Shown here in pieces: positions 37,740 to 43,535 of a stretch of DNA of 43,535 bases (position 1 is the stretch's first letter; every line of letters begins with the position of its first letter). Source of the DNA: an uncultured Bacilli bacterium (lineage in GTDB: Bacteria > Bacillota_I > Bacilli_A > RF39 > UBA660); assembly GCA_947589435.1 (NCBI GenBank), contig CANQBI010000012.1:1-43535 (forward strand), written 5' to 3'. The position numbers and the translations under genes were made by a program. Under the pieces are notes generated by a model, which saw only the letters and a list, made by a program, of their open reading frames with translations, was not told the DNA's origin and ran no database searches.

Positions 37740-39176
37740 ATGAAAAAATTATGGTTGTTTTTAGTAGTATTTTTTAGTTTTATATGCAGTAGTGGGGCTA
37801 CCAGTATCAATCATAAAGGTACCGGCTATTATTTTAAAATAGGGGGTGAAGTTAAAGAAGTAGAAAAGTATTTTGTTAAAGGAAGGGAGCACATGACTTT
37901 ATTTAAAGAAAATCCTGATGCCGCAAGTCATACTGATTATACCTATTCGAATGCTTCTTTTAAGTCCGGAAATGATTTAATTGATATTATTTATTTTGGG
38001 TATAATCTTAATAAAAATGAAGAAAATTATTATTATACCCAAATGTATCTTTGGAAAAAGTATTTTAATTTAGAGGTTACCATGTGTGATGAAGAAGGTC
38101 TTTTGTTAGCCAATGAAGAAGAAATTTATCAAAATATTGCGAATATGGTTAATAATCATAAAACCCTTGAAGATTTTTTCACAAGTCCCCTTAGGGCCGA
38201 AATTTGGACCTCAACCGATTTAAATTTTAATAATAATGTTGATATGCAAATTCCTAATATTGAATTAAATGTTAAAAAAAACAGTAATAAAGGTATAACT
38301 ATTTATAATGCTAAAGTTGGTAATTATAATTTTGAATTAAAATCAACAACCCAACCTCTTATAAGTCGTTATTATAAAGAAAGTGAATACTATTATATGT
38401 GTAATCAAGGTCCAACTCGTAAATCCGGAAATGTTTCTTATGAAATCTATGGTACTCCTTTTAAAATAGAAGAAGAAATAATAGGTATTAATGGTAAAAT
38501 GGGAGATATTAAAGATTTAAATAATACTTATGATTTATATTTAAATGATGAATACAAATATAGTATTGCTTCCCATCAAGAAGATTATCTTAAATCTCAA
38601 GAAAATTATGTTTTAAGAAATGGTTTTAATCCTTATTTAGAACCTTTAGAGGATTTAGCTTTTAATGTTGGGCGAATAGATAACTATGTTTTAAAAGTTA
38701 AAAGATATGTTAAGGGTCAAAAAATTAATTTAAATATTTTAGATAATAATACATATTATATTTATCTTAAAAGTAATGATGAGTTATATTATGTTGTTAA
38801 TAAAGATGTTAAAGAAGTATTACTTCCTTATGGAGAATATTATTTAAAAGACATTAAAGGAGATTATAATATTCCTCTTATAGCTAATTTAAAAGATGAT
38901 GTTAATTTAGAAATAAATAACCCTGTTAAAAAAGAAGTTAAAAGTAGTAGTTCTTATGAAACTTTAAAAGAAGAGGTTCAAGAAGAAGCAAAAGAAGAAA
39001 TAAAAGAAGAAGTCCAAGAAGTGATTAATAATAAAGTAAATAATGAAAATATTAATCCTCAAACTTTAGATAATATATCTATCTATTTATTAACTTTTAT
39101 TCTTAGTTTAAGTAGTATTATCGGGCATTTAATCCTATGTAAACATATGTCAAATCGCGTCAATTTAACGAAATAA
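37740..39176 (+). CDS. Exported, C-terminally anchored protein with thioester-domain-like N-terminus
   Basis: A 478-residue surface protein: signal peptide (about 1-20, LWLFLVVFFSFICSSGA), a domain resembling adhesive thioester domains (GTGYYFKIGG, IIYFGYNLN, YYYTQMYLWKKY), a beta-rich middle with a possible Cna-B-like domain (TYDLYLNDEYKY... LLPYGEYYLKDIKGDY), a lysine/glutamate-rich stalk (EEVQEEAKEEIKEEVQE) and a final membrane segment. In true thioester domains a cysteine near the N-terminus bonds with the TQ glutamine; at the expected place I see no cysteine. The ATG at 37740 is followed directly by the signal peptide, with AAAGGAAA before it. Likely a host-contact protein; function unproven. 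Confidence 0.65.
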   Translation: MKKLWLFLVVFFSFICSSGATSINHKGTGYYFKIGGEVKEVEKYFVKGREHMTLFKENPDAASHTDYTYSNASFKSGNDLIDIIYFGYNLNKNEENYYYTQMYLWKKYFNLEVTMCDEEGLLLANEEEIYQNIANMVNNHKTLEDFFTSPLRAEIWTSTDLNFNNNVDMQIPNIELNVKKNSNKGITIYNAKVGNYNFELKSTTQPLISRYYKESEYYYMCNQGPTRKSGNVSYEIYGTPFKIEEEIIGINGKMGDIKDLNNTYDLYLNDEYKYSIASHQEDYLKSQENYVLRNGFNPYLEPLEDLAFNVGRIDNYVLKVKRYVKGQKINLNILDNNTYYIYLKSNDELYYVVNKDVKEVLLPYGEYYLKDIKGDYNIPLIANLKDDVNLEINNPVKKEVKSSSSYETLKEEVQEEAKEEIKEEVQEVINNKVNNENINPQTLDNISIYLLTFILSLSSIIGHLILCKHMSNRVNLTK

Positions 39177-39199
39177 AATTAAAAGTGTGGGAAAATTCA

Positions 39200-39228
39200 T
39201 TTACTTTTAAAGTCCTATATAGTAAAAT
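39200..39228 (+). promoter_or_regulatory. mraZ: Promoter of the mraZ operon
   Basis: TTTACT and TAAAAT are 17 bases apart; predicted start near 39235, inside the MraZ boxes. Confidence 0.6.
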
Positions 39229-39229
39229 A

Positions 39230-39263
39230 GTGGTAGACAGTGGATGACTGTGGCAGAAAGTGG
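39230..39263 (+). promoter_or_regulatory. mraZ: MraZ operator: four GTGG boxes at 10-base spacing
   Basis: GTGG begins at 39230, 39240, 39250 and 39260. MraZ is known to bind such direct repeats before its own gene and repress the division operon. Here the boxes cover the transcription start and leader. Confidence 0.8.
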
Positions 39264-39272
39264 GTGATATGA

Positions 39273-39710
39273 ATGTTTATGGGCGAATATCATCACAGTA
39301 TTGATGACAAAGGAAGAATCGTTCTTCCTGGAAAATTTCGAAGTGATATTACCAAGATTGTGGTAACACGTGGTTTAGAAAACTGTTTATATTTATATAC
39401 CACCGAAGATTGGGAAAAAGTAGTAAGTAAACTAAATACCTTACCTTTTACTAAAAAAGATGCCCGTACATTTATGAGAAGCTTTTTTGCCGGTGCCTCT
39501 GTATGTGAATTCGACAAAATGGGTCGAATCAATATTACCTCCCCGTTGGTTAGCTACGCCGGTTTAACTAAAGATTGTGTTATAATCGGCGTAAATGACC
39601 GCATTGAAATATGGGATGAGGACTCTTATAACAACTATATGAAAGAAAATGCATCAAAGTTAGAAGATATTGCGGAAAACTTATTTGAGGTTTCTAATGA
39701 AACATTATAG
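39273..39710 (+). CDS. mraZ: Transcriptional regulator MraZ
   Basis: A 145-residue ring-forming DNA-binding protein at the head of the division and cell wall cluster. Two MraZ/SpoVT-AbrB-like repeats are visible: GEYHHSIDDKGRIVLPGKFR (about 4-23) and ASVCEFDKMGRINITSPLVSYAGL (about 74-97), each with the DxxGR motif. Length is normal. GGGTGATATGA precedes the ATG. The rsmH start overlaps its end by 11 bases. Confidence 0.96.
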   Translation: MFMGEYHHSIDDKGRIVLPGKFRSDITKIVVTRGLENCLYLYTTEDWEKVVSKLNTLPFTKKDARTFMRSFFAGASVCEFDKMGRINITSPLVSYAGLTKDCVIIGVNDRIEIWDEDSYNNYMKENASKLEDIAENLFEVSNETL

Positions 39711-40623
39711 TGTTATGCTTGAGGAAATAATTACTTCCTTAAACATAAGACCAAATGGTATTTATGTCGATGCTACTTTAGGGTATGCGGGAATGAGTAA
39801 AAAAATCTTAGAAAACCTAAATAAAGATGGTATGCTTATTTGTTTTGATCAAGATGAAGAAGCTATTAAGTATTCAGGCGAAGTCTTAAAAAGTATTAGT
39901 TCTAACTTTAAAACTATTGCAAGCAACTTTGTTAATTTAGATGAAGAACTAAATAAACTGGACATTAAAGAAATTGATGGCATTATCTTTGACTTAGGAT
40001 TTTCATCACCCCAAATAGATGATGAAAAAAGGGGATTCTCTTTTATGAAAGATGCTCCTTTAGATATGCGAATGAATACTAAGAGTAAAATAACAGCCAA
40101 AGATATAGTGAATAATGAATCATATGAAAAACTTACCCAAATATTTTTCCAATATGGGGAAGAAAAAATGGCGAAAGTAATTAGTAAAGGAATTATTAAT
40201 GCCAGAAGTAAGAAAGAAATAGTAACCACTCTTGAGCTTGTGGAAGTTATTAAATCAAGTGTTGGTGCTAATTACTTTTATAAAACGCATCCGGAAAGAA
40301 AAATATTTCAAGCGTTAAGAATTGTCGTAAATAATGAATTAGAAGTATTAGAAAAAGTTCTACCTAAAGCTATAGAAAGGCTTAATCGGGGAGGAAGAAT
40401 AAGTGTTATTAGTTTTCATTCCTTAGAAGATAGAATTGTCAAAAATACTTTTAAGAAATATAGTGAAGTACCGGAGGTATTTAAAGGGTTACCCGAGGTA
40501 CCCGATGAATACAAACCAATATTAAAAATTATTAATAAAAAAGTTATCACACCAAGTGATAAAGAGTTAAAAGAAAATGAACGAAGCCATAGTGCCAAGT
40601 TAAGAATTGCCGAAAGGATATGA
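39700..40623 (+). CDS. rsmH: 16S rRNA m4C1402 methyltransferase RsmH
   Basis: SAM-dependent N4-methylation of cytidine 1402 in 16S rRNA. The 307-residue protein has HYSVMLEEIITSLNI, the SAM-binding VDATLGYAGMSKKIL, DGIIFDLGFSSPQIDDEKRGFSFMKDAPLDMRM, TLELVEVI and the closing RGGRISVISFHSLEDRIVKNTF. I chose the ATG at 39700, which gives the usual KHYSVML start, instead of the upstream extension to 39670. It overlaps mraZ by 11 bases, indicating coupling. Confidence 0.96.
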   Translation, partial: KHYSVMLEEIITSLNIRPNGIYVDATLGYAGMSKKILENLNKDGMLICFDQDEEAIKYSGEVLKSISSNFKTIASNFVNLDEELNKLDIKEIDGIIFDLGFSSPQIDDEKRGFSFMKDAPLDMRMNTKSKITAKDIVNNESYEKLTQIFFQYGEEKMAKVISKGIINARSKKEIVTTLELVEVIKSSVGANYFYKTHPERKIFQALRIVVNNELEVLEKVLPKAIERLNRGGRISVISFHSLEDRIVKNTFKKYSEVPEVFKGLPEVPDEYKPILKIINKKVITPSDKELKENERSHSAKLRIAERI

Positions 40624-40627
40624 TAAA

Positions 40628-40924
40628 ATGCCAAGAAGAAAAGGAAAAAGATTAAAATTATTAAAAGGAGAAAAATTTATGTACTTTATCCTTGTCTTTT
40701 TAGTTCTTTCCATTCCCACGGCTAATGTATTTTCGAAAGCCTTACTTAGTCAAACCAACATTGAAACCGAAAAGTTAAAAAGCAAAATTGAAAAACAAGA
40801 GAGTACTAATGAAAGTTTAGAAATGCAAATTGATGAACTTGTCAGTATGGAAAACATTCAAAAGGTTGCAGCGATGTATGGTTTGTCGTATAATAGTGAT
40901 AACATAGTTAAAGTTAATAAGTAG
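40628..40924 (+). CDS. ftsL: Cell division protein FtsL
   Basis: A 98-residue bitopic membrane protein: a basic cytoplasmic start (PRRKGKRLKLLKGEK), one membrane segment (FMYFILVFLVLSIPTANVFS, about 17-36), and an outside coiled coil (TEKLKSKIEKQESTNESLEMQIDEL). FtsL with DivIC/FtsB bridges the divisome and activates FtsW-FtsI. AAAGGATAT precedes the ATG at 40628. The position between rsmH and the PBP gene is the standard one, which supports the call although FtsL sequence is poorly conserved. Confidence 0.88.
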   Translation: MPRRKGKRLKLLKGEKFMYFILVFLVLSIPTANVFSKALLSQTNIETEKLKSKIEKQESTNESLEMQIDELVSMENIQKVAAMYGLSYNSDNIVKVNK

Positions 40925-40933
40925 GAGGGTTTT

Positions 40934-43033
40934 ATGCGAAAAGTTACAGTAAGAATACCAAAATTTTTGATTTTTATTGTGGCTTTTCTTTTTATTGCTA
41001 TAATTTTAAAATTAACTTATGTTTCTTTAAGTAGTGAAGTAGATGGCATTAATTTACATAATTTAGCTAGCAGCCGAAATACTAAAACCGAAACTATTTA
41101 TGCGAAAAGAGGAACTATCTATGATAAAGAGGGAGAAGCTTTAGCAAGTGTTGTTAATTCCTATAAAATAATTGCTTATTTAGACCCGAAAAGAGAAAAA
41201 GATTATGTAGTGGATAAAGAAGCTACCGCTAAAATGCTTAATGAAACTTTAGGTATTGATTATAATGAAGCTTTAGAAAGACTTAATAAAAAAGATAAAT
41301 ACCAAGTGGAATTTGGAACTAAAGGTAACAATATTACGGAACTTTTAAAAAGCAAAATAGAATCCTATAATTTACCGGGAATTGATTTTATTCGTAGTCA
41401 AAAAAGAACTTATAGTAAAGGACAATTTGCCTCTTATATTATAGGTTATGCCAAAAAGCCTACGGGAGAAGAAGATGGGAAAATAATTGGCGAATTAGGA
41501 CTAGAATCTTATTATAATAAAGAATTAAGTGGTACTGATGGTTATTCTACTTATCAAACAGATGCCTATGGATATACCCTTCCCAGTGCCGAAGTTATTA
41601 CCGAAGATGCCGTTAATGGGGATGATATTTATTTAACACTTGATAGTGATATTCAAATGTTTGCCGAAACCTTAACTTCTAATTTAGCCCAAAATTATAC
41701 GATGGATTGGTTAATATTTACCGTTATGGATGCGAAAACCGGAGCGATTGTCGCAAGTAGTACGGTCCCTAATTTTGATCCCAATGATAGAGAAGGATTA
41801 ACTATTTATATGAATCCTTTAGTAAGTTATACTTATGAACCCGGAAGTACCATGAAAACATTTTCATTTGCTTCGGCGATAGAAGAAGGAATTTATAATG
41901 GTAGTGAGTTATATCATTCAGGTCAAATAAAGGTTGCTGATGCCATTATTAAAGATCACAACAAAGGTCAAGGTTGGGGCGATATTTCCTTTGATACCGG
42001 TTATACTTATTCATCCAATGTTGCGGCCACCATTATCGCAAGAAGATTAGGTGTTGATAAATTAACGGATTATTATAAAAAATTAGGTTTTGGTAAAAAA
42101 ACCGGAATAGAACTTTCTTCGGAAGCCGAAGGAGTTGTTAACTTCCATTATGAAACGGAACTTGCTAATGCCGGATTTGGTCAAGGTATTAGTGTAACCC
42201 CAATTCAAATGCTAGAGGCTTTATCTGCTCTTACTAATGATGGAACTACTTTAAAACCATATATAGTTGATAAAATCGTAGATGCGAGTGGAAAAACCAT
42301 ATATAAGGGTGAAAGAACGGAAGTTGAAAAAGTCTATAGTAAAGAAACTATGGATTATATGAAAGACTTAATGTATAAAGTTGTTTATGAAGGAATGAGT
42401 TCTTCTAAAGTATGGCAACCAACGAAAACCACAATGCTAGGTAAAACCGGAACTGCTCAAATAGCCTCTAAAAGTGGAGGATATTCGGATGGATATTATG
42501 ATTATGTTCGGTCTTTTGCGGGTATTTTCCCTAAAGAAGACCCTCAGTATATTGTTTATGTAGCGGCTCAAAGATTTGGGGCTTCATCCGCAAGACCAAT
42601 TGCAGAGGAGCTCACAAAAGTTGTTGATGATATTGTTTCTTATTTAGGTATTGAAAATGAAGATCCTATTCAAGATAGTAAAGTTATTACTCTAAATAAC
42701 TATATTAGTGAAGAAGTAAGTACCACTAAAGATGCTTTAGCAGGTGATGGCATTAAAGTTTATACTTTAGGTACTGGTAAATATATTATTAATCAATATC
42801 CTTTAAAAAACGAAAAAGTTCTTGAGGGTAGTAAAGTCTTCTTAGTAAGTAATAATCATGATTATGTTATGGAAGACTTGACAGGTTGGAGTTTAAATGA
42901 AGTTAAAACTTATGCAAATATTTTAGGTATTAAAGTAAACCCTAGTGGTTATGGTTATGTAACTAGTCAAAATATTCCCCCAGGAACACAAGTTACTGAT
43001 GACTTAGTTTTAGAAGTAACATTAAGTACTTAA
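40934..43033 (+). CDS. Class B penicillin-binding protein with PASTA domains (FtsI/PbpB/SpoVD type)
   Basis: A 699-residue division transpeptidase. N-terminal membrane segment (about 9-29), dimerisation domain (AKRGTIYDKEGEALA, about 53), and the transpeptidase domain with STMK (in YEPGSTMKTFSF), SSN (TYSSNVAATI) and KTGTAQ motifs. Two PASTA repeats close the protein (about 580-699; ALAGDGIKVYTLGTG and MEDLTGWSLNEVKTYANILGIKV). AGGAGG precedes the ATG. Following ftsL it is the division PBP; SpoVD has a similar layout but works with SpoVE in cortex synthesis. The usual next genes (mraY, murD, ftsW) do not follow. Confidence 0.93.
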   Translation: MRKVTVRIPKFLIFIVAFLFIAIILKLTYVSLSSEVDGINLHNLASSRNTKTETIYAKRGTIYDKEGEALASVVNSYKIIAYLDPKREKDYVVDKEATAKMLNETLGIDYNEALERLNKKDKYQVEFGTKGNNITELLKSKIESYNLPGIDFIRSQKRTYSKGQFASYIIGYAKKPTGEEDGKIIGELGLESYYNKELSGTDGYSTYQTDAYGYTLPSAEVITEDAVNGDDIYLTLDSDIQMFAETLTSNLAQNYTMDWLIFTVMDAKTGAIVASSTVPNFDPNDREGLTIYMNPLVSYTYEPGSTMKTFSFASAIEEGIYNGSELYHSGQIKVADAIIKDHNKGQGWGDISFDTGYTYSSNVAATIIARRLGVDKLTDYYKKLGFGKKTGIELSSEAEGVVNFHYETELANAGFGQGISVTPIQMLEALSALTNDGTTLKPYIVDKIVDASGKTIYKGERTEVEKVYSKETMDYMKDLMYKVVYEGMSSSKVWQPTKTTMLGKTGTAQIASKSGGYSDGYYDYVRSFAGIFPKEDPQYIVYVAAQRFGASSARPIAEELTKVVDDIVSYLGIENEDPIQDSKVITLNNYISEEVSTTKDALAGDGIKVYTLGTGKYIINQYPLKNEKVLEGSKVFLVSNNHDYVMEDLTGWSLNEVKTYANILGIKVNPSGYGYVTSQNIPPGTQVTDDLVLEVTLST

Positions 43034-43047
43034 ATTATTAAAATTAT

Positions 43048-43079
43048 AACGAGGTAATACAGAATATTGCTTCGTTTTT
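43048..43079 (+). terminator. Terminator closing the mraZ-PBP operon
   Basis: A 12-base imperfect stem (aacgaggtaata with tattgcttcgtt) and a T-run. It shows the dcw cluster ends here. The following 43080-43314 is AT-rich without a recognisable element. Confidence 0.75.
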
Positions 43080-43314
43080 GTTTGCAATAATTTACAATTA
43101 TTATTTACTTATTTATTTACACTTTCTTCTCTTAAAAAGCGTCAAATTTTACACACAAAAAAATTTTTTAAAAAAATTTGCCTTCAAAAAAAGGAAATCA
43201 GAGATTTTTTTACAATAATATAAGTGAAGGGAGGAAAAATATTGACTTAAATTTTAATATCAAAAAAAGAATAAAAAATGGTTAATTAGTTGAATAAAAT
43301 GAAGGAGGAATTAT

Positions 43315-43535
43315 ATGCTAGTAGAAGAAGTTCAAAATGAATTAGAAGAACAAAATGAAGAAAATAAATTTTATCATTTAAAATATGATCGAGTATTTAA
43401 AAAAGTAGTAGATGTTAATCCAGAAGTATTAGAGAAAGTATTAACAGATATCTTAGAAGAAGAAGTAAAAATAATTAGTTTTGTTCCTACTGAATTACCT
43501 ATTAAGAATGTCAAAAGTAAAGTAAATACATTAGA
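43315..43535 (+). CDS. Rpn-family PD-(D/E)XK nuclease/transposase-like protein (partial, runs off the window)
   Basis: The first 73 codons of a gene that continues beyond the window. AAGGAGG precedes the ATG. After an acidic start (EEVQNELEEQNEEN) it reads KYDRVFKKVVDVNPEVLEKVL, then ISFVPTELPIKNVKSKVNTL, which matches the opening of the Rpn / PDDEXK transposase-like family (a D-x-VFK start and K-N-x-x-SK-x-x-x-LD before the catalytic aspartate). Such genes are mobile, multi-copy and promote recombination. The assignment rests on a short part. Confidence 0.6.
   Translation, partial: MLVEEVQNELEEQNEENKFYHLKYDRVFKKVVDVNPEVLEKVLTDILEEEVKIISFVPTELPIKNVKSKVNTL

Noticed and set aside
43231-43260. 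Small gene behind gggagg at about 43230
   Set aside because: The only start (TTG) is followed by a stop after one codon.

Overview
The window is very AT-rich DNA with short intergenic gaps, AGGAGG-type ribosome binding sites, A/T-ending codons, many TTG/GTG starts and frequent U-run intrinsic terminators. The gene set points to a Gram-positive, spore-forming Bacillota: a spoIIAA-sigF-spoVAC-VAD-VAE block, spoIVB, a CotZ-type coat protein, a sortase, an mraZ-rsmH-ftsL-PBP cluster and a phosphoketolase. An uncultured fermentative gut commensal is my best guess. The exact order cannot be fixed from the sequence alone.

Layout. 1-5.9 kb: a double-HTH regulator, a 5'-truncated hypervariable surface protein, an AlbA_2 regulator with a short iteron-like tail region, and a divergent pair of class B-like sortase and wall-sorted protein. 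5.9-12.5 kb: lysS, a hypothetical gene, a YfcC-type carrier, a SEDS protein, two small genes, a CotZ coat protein behind a sigma-K-like promoter, and a CsoR-family protein without metal ligands. 12.5-14.8 kb: a two-gene surface cassette whose first gene is switched by a G9 tract and whose second carries a variable region typical of a diversity-generating retroelement (DGR) target. 14.8-20.4 kb: phosphoketolase, HAD hydrolase, DacF-type carboxypeptidase, LytR-CpsA-Psr protein. 20.4-21.9 kb: a type III toxin-antitoxin locus of CptIN type with two separately promoted arrays of pseudoknot RNAs, then two paralogous small XRE regulators. 22.0-23.9 kb: a second complete surface cassette. 24.0-26.8 kb: the sigma-F/spoVA operon, lacking spoIIAB. 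26.9-29.4 kb: an unidentified structured RNA, tRNA-Arg(CCT), a small minus-strand RNA, a sigma-70 gene and a predicted type I toxin-antitoxin pair. 29.4-37.6 kb: DUF368 and DUF218 envelope proteins, spoIVB, a membrane-bound XRE regulator, a PilB/GspE ATPase, and a reduced RnfC-RnfD-like pair. 37.6-43.5 kb: an exported thioester-domain-like protein behind an operator array and a leader terminator, the start of the dcw cluster with an MraZ operator, and the beginning of an Rpn-type nuclease gene.

Three signals stand out. (1) The type III toxin-antitoxin locus: four repeats of about 50 nt fold as H-type pseudoknots, with compensatory changes in the pseudoknot stem, and one array is an apparently extra, diverged antitoxin. 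(2) A surface-protein system that combines ON/OFF switching (poly-G slippage) with adenine-biased diversification of a C-terminal lectin-like region (DGR targets; no reverse transcriptase or template repeat in this window). (3) A sigma-F operon in which spoIIAB is absent and SpoIIAA has lost its phosphorylatable serine. All coordinates, spacer counts and alignments were made by eye.
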